A stretch of 64,000 nucleotides of DNA from Amycolatopsis viridis (GCF_011758765.1 NZ_JAANOU010000001.1:2852001-2916000); one strand, 5' to 3'. Counted from the first letter of the stretch, positions 37,201 to 45,498 are shown. Made by a program: numbers and translations. The notes: generated by a model from the letters alone, not told the origin.

Positions 37201-37493
37201 TGCGGCCGCTGCGCATCGAGGACCGGGTGGTGCACCAGATCTGGATGCCTTACCACTGGGGTTACACGGGTCTGGTCGACGGCGACGTGGTGAACGACCT
37301 GCTGGGTGTGGTGGCCGATCCGAACGTGTTCATCCAGGAGAGCAAGGTGGCCACGTGCGACATCCAGCCGGGCCGCCGCCCGCGGGGCCCGGCCCTGCTG
37401 GACTACCTGGAGGAGTACCGGAAGCGGGCGGGTGTCACGGTGGAGACGGGCGCGCACGTCGACACGGCCGCCGGAGCGGAGGGGCGGTCATGA
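34236..37493 (+). CDS. formate dehydrogenase catalytic subunit, selenocysteine-containing (TGA 34803-34805 read as Sec)
   Basis: 1085 residues when the in-frame TGA at codon 190 is read as selenocysteine. Before it: [4Fe-4S] motif CPYCAVGC ... GRLCPKGS; around it: ENQARI-Sec-HSATVPGLGASFGRGGA, the Sec-His active-site pair of FdnG/FdhF-type enzymes. After it come molybdopterin-binding stretches (VIIMGSNMAEAHP, HIDPRFTRTSALAD). It oxidises formate to CO2 at a Mo/W-bis-MGD centre. The frame resumes exactly and no other stop interrupts it. No twin-arginine signal is present, unlike E. coli FdnG, so the active site should face the cytoplasm. Strong GGGAGGAGG ribosome site; next gene overlaps (ATGA). 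Annotation pipelines would split this gene in two. Confidence 0.95.
34803..34835 (+). promoter_or_regulatory. bacterial SECIS element directing selenocysteine insertion
   Basis: UGA at 34803-34805, 11 nt of spacer, then a 7-bp stem 34817-34823 / 34829-34835 (one U-G pair) closed by loop GGUCU. In E. coli fdhF the spacer is also 11 nt and the apical loop is AGGUCU, the part read by SelB. Loop, spacing and stem length all match. Confidence 0.93.
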
Positions 37494-38395
37494 CGAACGG
37501 TTTCTCCGGTCCGTTGCCGGACCCGGCGGGCAACGCCGGTTACCTGGAGCACCCGCCGCGGGTGGGGTTCTTCACCGACACCTCGGTGTGTATCGGCTGC
37601 AAGGCGTGCGAGGTGGCGTGCAAGGAGTGGAACGGGGTGCCCGACGACGGGTTCGACCTGCTGGGCATGTCGTTCGACAACACCGGGTCGCTCGGGGCGA
37701 ACTCGTGGCGGCACGTGGCGTTCGTGGAGCAGGACCGGCCGGGTGCGGTGTCGCCGGAGCCGGTGGATCTGGGGCTGCCCTCGTTCGAGCTGCCGGGCGC
37801 CGGGGACGGCGCGGGGAGCCGGACGGACTTCCGGTGGCTGATGAGTTCCGACGTGTGCAAGCACTGCACGCACGCCGGTTGCCTGGACGTGTGCCCGACC
37901 GGCGCGTTGTTCCGCACCGAGTTCGGGTCGGTGGTGGTGCAGCCCGACATCTGCAACGGCTGCGGCTACTGCGTGTCCGGCTGCCCGTACGGGGTGATCG
38001 AGCGGCGTGAGGACGACGGTCGCGCGTGGAAGTGCACGTTGTGCTACGACCGGCTGCGGGACGGGCTGGAGCCGGCGTGTGCGAAGGCGTGCCCGACCGA
38101 CTCGATCCAGTTCGGACCGCTGGACGAGCTGCGGGAGCGGGCCGCACGGCGGGTGGACGCGCTGCACGAGGCTGGTGTTGCCGAGGCGCGGTTGTACGGC
38201 GAGAGCCCGGACGACGGTGTGGGCGGGGACGGTGCGTTCTTCCTGCTGCTGGACGAGCCCGAGGTATACGGTCTGCCACCGGATCCGGTGGTGCCCACCA
38301 AGGATGCCGGGTCGATGTGGCGGTACGCGGGGGTGGCCGCCTCCGCGCTGGTGGGCGCCGCGGTGTCGGTCTTCTTCGGACGGGGCAGGGGATGA
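37490..38395 (+). CDS. formate dehydrogenase iron-sulfur (beta) subunit
   Basis: 301 residues, ATGA-coupled to the catalytic subunit. Four [4Fe-4S] clusters' worth of cysteines: CIGCKACEVACKEWN, CKHCTHAGCLDVCP, CNGCGYCVSGCPYG and CTLCYDRLRDGLEPACAKACP. A C-terminal hydrophobic helix (WRYAGVAASALVGAAVSVFFG) anchors it to the membrane, as in FdnH. It carries electrons from the selenoprotein to the membrane subunit. Confidence 0.95.
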   Translation: MTNGFSGPLPDPAGNAGYLEHPPRVGFFTDTSVCIGCKACEVACKEWNGVPDDGFDLLGMSFDNTGSLGANSWRHVAFVEQDRPGAVSPEPVDLGLPSFELPGAGDGAGSRTDFRWLMSSDVCKHCTHAGCLDVCPTGALFRTEFGSVVVQPDICNGCGYCVSGCPYGVIERREDDGRAWKCTLCYDRLRDGLEPACAKACPTDSIQFGPLDELRERAARRVDALHEAGVAEARLYGESPDDGVGGDGAFFLLLDEPEVYGLPPDPVVPTKDAGSMWRYAGVAASALVGAAVSVFFGRGRG

Positions 38396-39333
38396 AGGAG
38401 CAGGTCGCGGTGCCGAAGGCGGAGTTCCGGTCGTACTACGGGCGGCCGGTGCTCAAACCGCCGGTGTGGGAGTGGAAGATCCCGGCCTACCTGTTCACCG
38501 GCGGGTTGTCGGCCGGGTCGGCGCTGCTCGGTGCGGGGGCGGATCTGACGGACCGGCCGGTGCTGCGGCGGGCGGGCCGCCTGGGCGCGCTGGGTGCGCT
38601 CGCGGCGAGCATGTACCTGCTGGTGGCCGATCTGGGCCGGCCGGAGCGCTTCCTGCACATGCTGCGGGTGGCCAAGCCGAGTTCCCCGATGAGCATGGGC
38701 ACCTGGATCCTGGTGGCCTACGGGCCGGGCGCCGGGGTGGCGGCGGTGGCCGAGCTGGTGCCGGCGAAGCTGGCGAAGACGTGGCCGGGGCGGCTGCTGC
38801 GGTGGGCGGCGCGACCGGCCGGGCTCTCCGCCGCGGCGATCGCGCCTGCGGTGGCGTCCTACACGTCGGTGCTGCTGTCGCAGACGGCGGTGCCGGGGTG
38901 GCACGCGGCGTACCGGCAGCTGCCGTTCGTGTTCACCGGGTCGGCCGCGGCGAGTGGCGCGGGGCTGGGGCTGGTGTGCGCGCCGGTCGCGGAGGCGGGC
39001 CCGGCGCGGCGGCTGGCGGTGGTTGGCGCGGCGGCCGAGGTGGTGGCGTCGAAGCTGGTCGACCAGCGGCTCGGGCTGATCTCGCAGGCGTACACGACGG
39101 GCAGGGCGCACCGGCTGCGGAGGTGGGCGGAGTACCTGACCGTCGGGGGCGCGGTGGGTGCGCTGGCGGGTCGTCGCAGCCGTGCGGTGTCCGTGGTGTC
39201 GGGACTGGCGTTGCTGGCGGGTAGCGCGTTGCAGCGGTTCGGGGTGTTCGAGGCCGGGGTGGAGTCCACGAAGGACCCGAAGTACGTGGTGGTGCCGCAG
39301 CGGGAGCGGCTCAGCCGCGCGCGCGGGCGCTGA
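38392..39333 (+). CDS. NrfD/PsrC-family membrane subunit of the formate dehydrogenase
   Basis: 313 residues, about eight hydrophobic segments, ATGA-coupled to the beta subunit. NrfD hallmarks: IPAYLFTGGLSAGSALLGAGA in the first helix, DLGRPERFLHMLRV and SPMSMGTWILVAYG. NrfD subunits bind quinone and contain no heme, in contrast to the cytochrome b gamma subunit of FdnGHI; this makes the complex a quinone-reducing formate oxidase or a quinol-dependent CO2 reductase. The C-terminus overlaps the convergent MBL gene by 23 bp. Confidence 0.93.
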   Translation: MKEQVAVPKAEFRSYYGRPVLKPPVWEWKIPAYLFTGGLSAGSALLGAGADLTDRPVLRRAGRLGALGALAASMYLLVADLGRPERFLHMLRVAKPSSPMSMGTWILVAYGPGAGVAAVAELVPAKLAKTWPGRLLRWAARPAGLSAAAIAPAVASYTSVLLSQTAVPGWHAAYRQLPFVFTGSAAASGAGLGLVCAPVAEAGPARRLAVVGAAAEVVASKLVDQRLGLISQAYTTGRAHRLRRWAEYLTVGGAVGALAGRRSRAVSVVSGLALLAGSALQRFGVFEAGVESTKDPKYVVVPQRERLSRARGR

Positions 39334-40132
39334 TCAGGTTCGCCAGCGGGAAGCTCTCGCCTCGGGCGAGCAGGCGCACGTCGGTGGCCGGGTGCCGCCG
39401 GGCGGCCTCGGTGAGGAAGTTCGACACCGGTGAGGTGAACTTGCCGTAGTCGTCGAAGTGCACCGGTACCACGTGGGTGGGGTTCATCAGTTCCAGCATG
39501 CGGCCGCCCTGGCGGTCGTCCATGCTGACCAGCACGCCGAGCACGCGGGTGCCGCCCAGGTGCAGCACGGCGACGTCGATGTCGGGGTAGCGCCGGCGGA
39601 TCTGGGTGAGTTCGTCGTGGATGATCGTGTCGCCGCTGACGTAGAGGCGCAGTGCGGCGGCGCCGGGGTGCGGGGTGTACTCCCAGATGCTGCCCATCAC
39701 CGGTGGCAGGATCCGGTCGAGCGGGCCGCGGGAGTGCCGGGCGGGGACGGCGGTGACGGTGAGGGTCGCGTCGCCGTCGGCGAGGGTTTCGCTGTGCCAG
39801 GTCGGCAGGGCGATGGTGGCGCCGAAGCCCTTCTTGGACAGCCGGGTCGCGGCGTGCTCGGTGGTCAGGATGGGCACGTCGGCGGGCAGGTCGCGGCGGG
39901 CGATGCGGTCGAAGTGGTCGCCGTGCAGGTGGGACAGCACCACCCCGTCCAGAGGCGGCAGGTCGGCCACCTGGGCGGCGGGTTCGGTGCGGCGCCGGGA
40001 GATTAGACCCTGGCCGAAGTGGGACCACTGGCCCCGGTGCAGGAAGTTCGGGTCGGTGAGCACGGTGAACGGCCCTAGCCGGATGAGGGTGGTGGCGGTG
40101 CCGATGAAGGTGAGCGAGTCGGCGGGGAACAT
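39311..40132 (-). CDS. metallo-beta-lactamase fold hydrolase (UlaG-like)
   Basis: 273 residues. Metal ligands visible in VVLSHLHGDHFDRI (HxHxDH), plus His in VPARHSRGPLD, Asp in VSGDTIIHDE and His in VVPVHFDDYGKF. The N-terminus LTFIGTATTLIRLGPFTVLTDPNFL is typical of UlaG/N-acyl-phosphatidylethanolamine-phospholipase-D-like hydrolases acting on phosphodiester or lactone bonds. Convergent with, and overlapping, the NrfD gene, so the two are unlikely to be highly expressed together. Confidence 0.88.
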   Translation of the reverse strand: MFPADSLTFIGTATTLIRLGPFTVLTDPNFLHRGQWSHFGQGLISRRRTEPAAQVADLPPLDGVVLSHLHGDHFDRIARRDLPADVPILTTEHAATRLSKKGFGATIALPTWHSETLADGDATLTVTAVPARHSRGPLDRILPPVMGSIWEYTPHPGAAALRLYVSGDTIIHDELTQIRRRYPDIDVAVLHLGGTRVLGVLVSMDDRQGGRMLELMNPTHVVPVHFDDYGKFTSPVSNFLTEAARRHPATDVRLLARGESFPLANLISARARG

Positions 40133-40223
40133 CGGCGCCCTTTCGGCCGGAGGTGGTGACGGGGCGGGGCTACCCCGGGCGGGCCGGATGATTCACCGGC
40201 GGACGGGCGGGAACCCGGCCGTC

Positions 40224-40856
40224 ATGGCACCTGCCCTCGTCCGACCCGTGTTCGGCGCGCTGGCCCGACTGCGTAAGGCGCGCGTGTTCCACCCCCGTGG
40301 GCTGCTGCTGCGGGGCACGCTGGAGACGCTGGATCCGGACGCGTTGCCGCTGCCGGCGGGCGGCGGTCCGGTGGTGGCGCGGCTGTCGAAGGGCGCCGGG
40401 CTGCGTGGCGGCGCGCCGGACATCCTCGGGCTGGCGCTGCGCATCCCGACCGACGACGGGCCGTGGGACCTCACCCTCGCCAGCGCGCGCGCCCGGTTGC
40501 TGCTGTGGCCGTCGGCCGGGTGGCGGCGGGCGCGGTTCAGCAGTCTGGTGCCCTACCGCACGGCGGCCGGGCTGCGGTGGATACTGGCCGGTGTGGACGG
40601 TCCGGAGGGGGCGTCGCTCGATGAGCTGGCCGGGGACGTGGCGTCCCGGCCGGTGACCGTCCGGTGCGCTACGGCGAAGCTCACCGGCCGGCCGCTGCCG
40701 GTGGCGCGGATCGTGCTGGACGCCCTGCTCGGTGATGGTGAGCGGCCCAGTTTCGACCCGATGCTGCACAGCCCGCCCGGGGCGCGGCTGTACCCGGAGT
40801 GGCTGTCGCGCCTGCGGGAGCCGGCCTACCAGGGCAGCCGCGCCGGGCGCCGCTGA
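40224..40856 (+). CDS. catalase-fold-like hypothetical protein, truncated relative to catalases
   Basis: 210 residues; ATG at 40224. Homologues are usually annotated 'phosphodiesterase', but the sequence shows an N-terminal catalase-core pattern: VFHPRGLLLRGTLE, VVARLSKGAGL, PDILGLALRIPTDDGPWDLTLAS, matching the beta-barrel RFS..G..D..G.ALK...G.WDL of heme catalases. The distal His region is reduced and the C-terminal domain with the heme-ligating Tyr is missing, so ordinary catalase activity is unlikely. The role is unknown. Confidence 0.7.
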   Translation: MAPALVRPVFGALARLRKARVFHPRGLLLRGTLETLDPDALPLPAGGGPVVARLSKGAGLRGGAPDILGLALRIPTDDGPWDLTLASARARLLLWPSAGWRRARFSSLVPYRTAAGLRWILAGVDGPEGASLDELAGDVASRPVTVRCATAKLTGRPLPVARIVLDALLGDGERPSFDPMLHSPPGARLYPEWLSRLREPAYQGSRAGRR

Positions 40857-40891
40857 CCCGGCGCCGGGGCGGGACGACGGTGATTGATGTG

Positions 40892-42550
40892 TCAGATCGG
40901 GAGCACCCCACGGCGGTGGTGATCCCGCTGTGTGCGGGGGACGGCCAGCACCGCGGTGCCGTGGACGTGCGTATGGGGGCCGAGGTCCGTCAGGTCGACC
41001 GACAAATGCTCCGCTGCCGCCCAGGCCCCGAAGAGTAGGTTTTGCTCCCACGTCGCTGCTGTCGGTCTGCCGTCCTCGTCGGACTCTTCGGCGGCGTCGT
41101 GTTCGTCCGGGAGGCGATCGTCGCCGTGACGTTCGCCGAGGACGTCTTCGTATGCTTCGGCTCTTTCTTCGTCATCCCGTCGGTTCGCGCGACCGATGTC
41201 GTGGGCTTCGATCCAGGCCTTCAGTTCGCCGAGGGAGTCCACCGGGTTCGATTCCTCGCACCGGTAGACCCAGACGTCGTCGGAGGACACGCAGTGCATG
41301 CGGATCTCACCCTCCCGGGCGATGCACCATTGTGACCACGTCAGGAAGGTGTAGTCGTCGACGCCGAAATGTTCGTACCAGTGTGCCGATCCGAATCGTC
41401 GGCTCAGTTCTTCCAGCCGCTGGTACAGGTCGTGCCGGTGTTCGGTCGAGACCGCTCTCGGGGCCAGTCCACCCAGTACCTCGTTCTTGCAGTATGCGAC
41501 GGTCCACCCGTCCAGTGCCGGCGTGACGAAGACCTCGGGGTTGGGTTGGTCGGGGTAATAGCTTGATCGCTCCATGACAGCGCTCCCCATGCGCAGTGTC
41601 GCGGGAACCGGGTCGGTGAGGTCGAGCGCGTCCAGGACCGCGGCCTGATCGGTGGTCGGGAAGGCGTACCATCCCCCGTGGGCGTCCAGCACCGGCAGTG
41701 GTTCGGGAGTTTCACTCACTTGCTTGATGCGGATCAACCGCTGTAGCGCCCTCCTGTCCTCGGCGGGGATGTGATCCCACCCGAATCCGGCCAGCAGGAG
41801 CAGTGCATTTCGTCGAGCGGCGGGAAGCGACCGCCGCGCGGACCGCAACAGATCGGTCGCGCCGGGACCGAAACCCTCGACGATGTTCATCGCCTCGTCC
41901 CTGACCGCGTGCAGCGAACTGCCCAGCAACGCGATGGAAAGAGGCAAGTGCGGGCATTCACGCGCGGCGACAACACCGCTGCACCAGGTGAACGGCCAGC
42001 AGTGGACCTGTGTGGAACATCCCTCGGGCGACACTTCGAGTAATGGGGTCGCGGCGGGCAGGCCGAGCGCGACCGACAGCCTTTTCCGCAAATCCGGCGG
42101 CGCCTCGATGTACTCGCTCACCAAAGTTTTGACCGGAGGGTCGCGGCGCAACACCTCGATGCATTCCGGCCAGGCGTACTCGAAACGATCGTCGGCCAGC
42201 AGCTCCAGCGCTGTGGTGTGGCGCGACGGATATCCGACGACGACGATGTTCACCCAGCCCGCTCGGTTCCGCACCACCGGGTCAGGATCGGTCAGCAGTC
42301 TTCGGAACTGCTCGGGCTCGAGGTCGCGCAGCACGAGTGCGAAGAGGTCGGCTCGCGTGGAGTCGTCGACGACCAGATCGAGCGCGTCCCAAGCTTGCCG
42401 GCGGACAGTCGGATCGGGGTCTGTGACCAGCTCACGGGCCTCCTCCAGCAACTCTGCTGGTTCGCGCTCGTAGCGCGCCCGTTGGGCGAGCTCGTGCACC
42501 GTGCCCTCTGCCAGCAGGGTCTTGAGCCTGTCCGAGTTGATCTTCCCCAT
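40892..42550 (-). CDS. HEAT-repeat-like hypothetical protein
   Basis: 552 residues. N-terminal 300 residues are helical-repeat like (ELVTDPDPTVRRQAWDAL, LLTDPDPVVRNRAGW, LHAVRDEAMNIVEGFGPGA). The C-terminal half has an aromatic-rich domain (WTVAYCKNEVLGGL, FGVDDYTFLTWSQWCIAREG) and a strongly acidic stretch (about 465-500). No catalytic motif recognised. Base and codon use are less GC-rich than in flanking genes, suggesting acquisition. No ribosome site; a GCAACG/CGTTGC inverted repeat (42563-42578) lies just upstream of the start. Confidence 0.75.
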   Translation of the reverse strand: MGKINSDRLKTLLAEGTVHELAQRARYEREPAELLEEARELVTDPDPTVRRQAWDALDLVVDDSTRADLFALVLRDLEPEQFRRLLTDPDPVVRNRAGWVNIVVVGYPSRHTTALELLADDRFEYAWPECIEVLRRDPPVKTLVSEYIEAPPDLRKRLSVALGLPAATPLLEVSPEGCSTQVHCWPFTWCSGVVAARECPHLPLSIALLGSSLHAVRDEAMNIVEGFGPGATDLLRSARRSLPAARRNALLLLAGFGWDHIPAEDRRALQRLIRIKQVSETPEPLPVLDAHGGWYAFPTTDQAAVLDALDLTDPVPATLRMGSAVMERSSYYPDQPNPEVFVTPALDGWTVAYCKNEVLGGLAPRAVSTEHRHDLYQRLEELSRRFGSAHWYEHFGVDDYTFLTWSQWCIAREGEIRMHCVSSDDVWVYRCEESNPVDSLGELKAWIEAHDIGRANRRDDEERAEAYEDVLGERHGDDRLPDEHDAAEESDEDGRPTAATWEQNLLFGAWAAAEHLSVDLTDLGPHTHVHGTAVLAVPRTQRDHHRRGVLPI

Positions 42551-42922
42551 CGCGGCAATGTAGCAACGACTGCGTTGCCACTGTGTTTGCGGCCTCCGGC
42601 GCGGATCGTGTGGTAACTCCGGGAGCCGCGGCTTATCAGGGATCTGGGCACATGACCTGGCTACCCGCTCATCTCAATGCCATTGCAGTACCAGAGCCGG
42701 TGGTTGTTCTCACCGCAGGCCGGCAACGGAGCGACAGTCGATGAACATGTCACGCACGTACCAGTCGTGCACAACCCCGCCGCGGATCGTGCGGCGGCGG
42801 ATATGGGCGCCTGCCGTCACGGCGGGCGAGGTAGCCGCGGACGGCGGCTACATCGCCCGTGTGGAGGCGGTTGTCTCGGTCTCTGCCGCCCGCCCGCCTC
42901 CACACAGCCGGGAGCGCGGCAG
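42551..42922. other. non-coding interval, AT-richer than surroundings
   Basis: No convincing gene on either strand. Only the GCAACG-N4-CGTTGC inverted repeat at 42563-42578 stands out, as a possible operator for the HEAT-like gene. Short ORFs here lack ribosome sites and protein-like composition. Confidence 0.5.
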
Positions 42923-43270
42923 CTAACCGGCGACCCGTGAGGCAACCCCCACGCGAACAACTTTTCCCTTGTTTTTGGGACAGGTTACGCGTGATACGTT
43001 TGGCGGCGATACGACATTGCCCTTTATCCGTTTCTCGGGATCCATCTTCTCGCACTGCACCTGAACTGAATACCGGGAATAGGCGGGTTTATCGAGCCCG
43101 GTAGGGCGGCAAACTGCTTCCGCGGTGTAAGTGCCCGTCTTTTTGGTTACGCAGTGCGGGTCTGCTGAAGCAGGTGTGCCGCCCACTAGCGGCACGAGCC
43201 CTGCGACCGTCAGCACGGCGAAGGCCTGACCCATAATGCGCCTGGTCTTTACACGAAAATTCAACCCCAT
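42923..43270 (-). CDS. small secreted protein with four cysteines, unknown function
   Basis: 115 residues from ATG 43270 (ATG 43234 is possible). Signal peptide: RRIMGQAFAVLTVAGLVPLVGGTPASA, cleaved before DPHC. The mature part is about 75 residues, basic (PEKRIKG, CPKNKGKVVRVG), with four cysteines that could form two disulphides. No family recognised. Lies in the lower-GC patch; probably accessory. Confidence 0.6.
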   Translation of the reverse strand: MGLNFRVKTRRIMGQAFAVLTVAGLVPLVGGTPASADPHCVTKKTGTYTAEAVCRPTGLDKPAYSRYSVQVQCEKMDPEKRIKGNVVSPPNVSRVTCPKNKGKVVRVGVASRVAG

Positions 43271-43691
43271 GATCCGCACTCTATCAGCCCTGCGGTGATG
43301 CACCTTCCTTGGGCATGTTCCTCCGCGACCCCGCCTGATGCGAATTTCTTTTGCAGCTAATGTGAACATTTTTCTGGTGTACTGGGCACCATTCCCGACG
43401 CCAGAACGGCGGGGCCGCCGACGCGTCCCGGGAACCGGAGGTGCGACCGGCTCACCCGAGCCGCGGGCCAGATGGGGACGGCGGATCTCACTCTCCGGGG
43501 CTGCTCCGGGAGAGGGGCTCTCGCCGTCAGGCCGGGTGGCGGCTCGCCCCGGCTACGGTCCGGCGGATATTGGATCAGATGAACTAAAAATCTGGTACCG
43601 TGCATCCGGCAACGCACATCCCGGCCACCCGGCCGGCCCAGAAAGGACTTCAGCTCATGGCAGCAACACCCGGCCGGAAGGCGGCCCGCTG
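43271..43691 (+). promoter_or_regulatory. promoter and leader region of MFS gene
   Basis: Non-coding except for an 11-codon leader. TTGGAT (43570-43575), 17-nt spacer and TGGTAC (43593-43598) form a plausible promoter. TTGGATC here recurs in inverse orientation at 44895-44901 in the promoter of the downstream TetR gene and is a candidate shared operator. No other structure seen in 43271-43560. Confidence 0.5.
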
Positions 43692-43692
43692 A
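43657..43692 (+). CDS. 11-codon leader peptide coupled to MFS gene
   Basis: MAATPGRKAAR preceded by AAAGGA (43642-43647, 9-nt spacing) with a stop that overlaps the MFS start as TGATG. The ribosome site is stronger than that of the MFS gene, so translation of the transporter may depend on this leader by stop-restart coupling. Confidence 0.45.
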   Translation: MAATPGRKAAR

Positions 43693-44873
43693 TGCCCCTC
43701 GCGGTCTTCGTCCTCGGCTTCGCGATCTTCTGCCTCAACACGACAGAGGTCATGGTGGCCGGACTGCTCCCGTCACTCTCCGACGGACTCGGCGTCTCGA
43801 TCACCGCCGCGGGCAACCTGGTTACCGTCTTCGCGCTGGGCATGGTCTTCGGCGGCCCGGTGCTCACGCTCACGCTCCGCAAGGCGCCGCCCAAGCAGGC
43901 GATGGTGATGATGTTCGTGCTGTTCCTGGCGGGACAGACCATCGGCGCCCTCGCCACCGCCTATTGGGCAATGGTGCTCGCCCGCATCGTCACGGCCCTG
44001 GCGACCGCGGCCTTCTTCGGGCTCGCCGCCTCGGTGTGCGCCAATCTCGTCCCGGCGGACAAGATCGGCCGTGCCCTGGCCATCGTGTTCGGCGGCTTCA
44101 TGGTGGCCAACGTCTTCGGCCTGCCCCTGGCCACCTTCATCGACCAGCTCATGGGCTGGCGGGCCGCGTTCTGGGCCGTGGACATCCTCGTCGCCCTGTG
44201 CCTCGTCCTGGTCGTCTGCACCGTCAAGGCCGTCCCGGCACCGCAGGCGCCGGACGTGCGTTCGGAGCTGTCGGTGTTCCGCAGCGGGCGGCTCTGGGGT
44301 GCGTTCGCCACCAACGCCCTGCTGATCGGCGCGGTGTTCGCCACCTTCGCCTACCTCGCTCCGGTGCTGACCGAGGTGGCCGGGTTCTCCGCCGCCGTCG
44401 TCCCGCTGCTGTTCGTGCTCTACGGCGTGGGCACCGTCGTGGGCAACATCGTGCTGGGCCGCCTGGCCGATGCGCACACGATGCGCGTCCTGTGGCTCGG
44501 CGGCGTGGTCCTCGCGGTGCTCCTGGGCCTGTACGCGCTCGTCGCGAGCAGCCAGGCGCTGTCCATCGCCGCCCTGTTCCTGCTCGGGTTCACCGGGATG
44601 CCGCTCAACCCGGCCATGGCGTCACGGGTCATGCGCCTGTCCAACAGCGGCGCCCTGATCAACACCATGAACACCGCGACGATCTGCGCGGGCATCACCG
44701 TGGGCAGCTGGCTCGCCGGACTGGGCGTCGACGCCTACGGCTACCGGGCCCCGATGTGGACGGGCGCGCTGCTCGCGGTCGGCGCTCTGGTGAGCCTGCT
44801 GCTCGCGCGGGCCGCCGGGGGGCGCCGCGCGACCACCGCCGGTTCCGTCCCGCAGATCTCCAGCCCGCACTGA
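43692..44873 (+). CDS. MFS transporter, DHA1 family
   Basis: 393 residues, 12 hydrophobic segments. Family signatures: LGFAIFCLNTTEVMVAGLLP (TM1), GGPVLTLTLRKAPPKQAM (loop 2-3), LARIVTALATAAFFGLAASV (TM4) and FGLPLATFIDQLMGWRAAFW. The DHA1 group exports drugs or sugars. Start chosen because the N-terminus begins directly with TM1 as in homologues. Followed 46 bp later by a TetR-family gene on the same strand, likely its regulator. Confidence 0.9.
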   Translation: MPLAVFVLGFAIFCLNTTEVMVAGLLPSLSDGLGVSITAAGNLVTVFALGMVFGGPVLTLTLRKAPPKQAMVMMFVLFLAGQTIGALATAYWAMVLARIVTALATAAFFGLAASVCANLVPADKIGRALAIVFGGFMVANVFGLPLATFIDQLMGWRAAFWAVDILVALCLVLVVCTVKAVPAPQAPDVRSELSVFRSGRLWGAFATNALLIGAVFATFAYLAPVLTEVAGFSAAVVPLLFVLYGVGTVVGNIVLGRLADAHTMRVLWLGGVVLAVLLGLYALVASSQALSIAALFLLGFTGMPLNPAMASRVMRLSNSGALINTMNTATICAGITVGSWLAGLGVDAYGYRAPMWTGALLAVGALVSLLLARAAGGRRATTAGSVPQISSPH

Positions 44874-44885
44874 GCGCGGACTTTT

Positions 44886-44920
44886 TTGACAACCGATCCA
44901 AAAGGGTTAGGTTGGCGGTA
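44886..44920 (+). promoter_or_regulatory. leaderless promoter of TetR gene
   Basis: TTGACA (44886-44891), 16-nt spacer, TAGGTT (44908-44913), and ATG 6 nt later at 44920, so transcription should begin at or next to the start codon. GATCCAA (44895-44901) in the spacer is the inverse of TTGGATC near the MFS promoter. Confidence 0.7.
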
Positions 44921-45498
44921 TGGGCAGGCCCAGGAAGTTCGACGAGACCAGCGCGCTCACCGCGGTCATGAACACCTTCTGGCAGCGCGGGTACGAGGCG
45001 ACCACCACCCGCGACCTGGCCGAATCGACCGGCATGGGCCTGTCCAGCCTGTCCAACGCCTTCGGGGACAAGCGGCAGCTGTACCTGCGCGCGCTGCGCC
45101 GCTACTACGAGACGAACACCGCCGTGCAGGTCGAGCTCCTCGGGCGGCCGGGGCCGGTCAAGGACCGGCTGCGGAACCTGATGACCCAGGCCATCGACCT
45201 CGACCTGGCCGATCCGCCCTCCCTGGGGTGCCTCGTCATCAACGCCTCGATCGAGATGGCGAACACCGATGCGGAGGTGGCGCAGGAGGTGCGCCGCCAC
45301 TTCACCACCGTCGAGCGCGCGGTCCACGCCGTCGTGGCCGACGGGCAGCGCACCGGGGAGATCACCCGCGACCGGACCGCGATGGCGCTCACCCACCACG
45401 TGCTGACCAGCTACTACGGTTTGCGGGTGCTCGCCCGCGTCCAGCCCGACCGGGCGGCGCTGCTGGACGTGGTCGACACGATGCTGGCCAAGTTGTGA
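44920..45498 (+). CDS. TetR/AcrR-family transcriptional regulator
   Basis: 192 residues. N-terminal helix-turn-helix: FWQRGYEATTTRDLAESTGMG and LSSLSNAFGDKRQLYLRALR; C-terminal ligand domain of the TetR_C group with LGCLVINASIEMAN. Similar in type to the TetR at 59644 (both pair with a DHA1 transporter). Probably represses the upstream MFS gene and itself. Apparently leaderless. Confidence 0.92.
   Translation: MGRPRKFDETSALTAVMNTFWQRGYEATTTRDLAESTGMGLSSLSNAFGDKRQLYLRALRRYYETNTAVQVELLGRPGPVKDRLRNLMTQAIDLDLADPPSLGCLVINASIEMANTDAEVAQEVRRHFTTVERAVHAVVADGQRTGEITRDRTAMALTHHVLTSYYGLRVLARVQPDRAALLDVVDTMLAKL

Noticed and set aside
33717-37457. 1246-codon open frame antisense to the formate dehydrogenase
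   Set aside because: It is the complement of a clearly conserved gene; the long frame results from high-GC third positions and its composition (Arg/His/Pro-rich) is not protein-like.
42677-42940. 88-codon ORFs on both strands in the lower-GC intergenic region
   Set aside because: No ribosome site, no homology that I recognise, and amino-acid composition typical of translated non-coding DNA.
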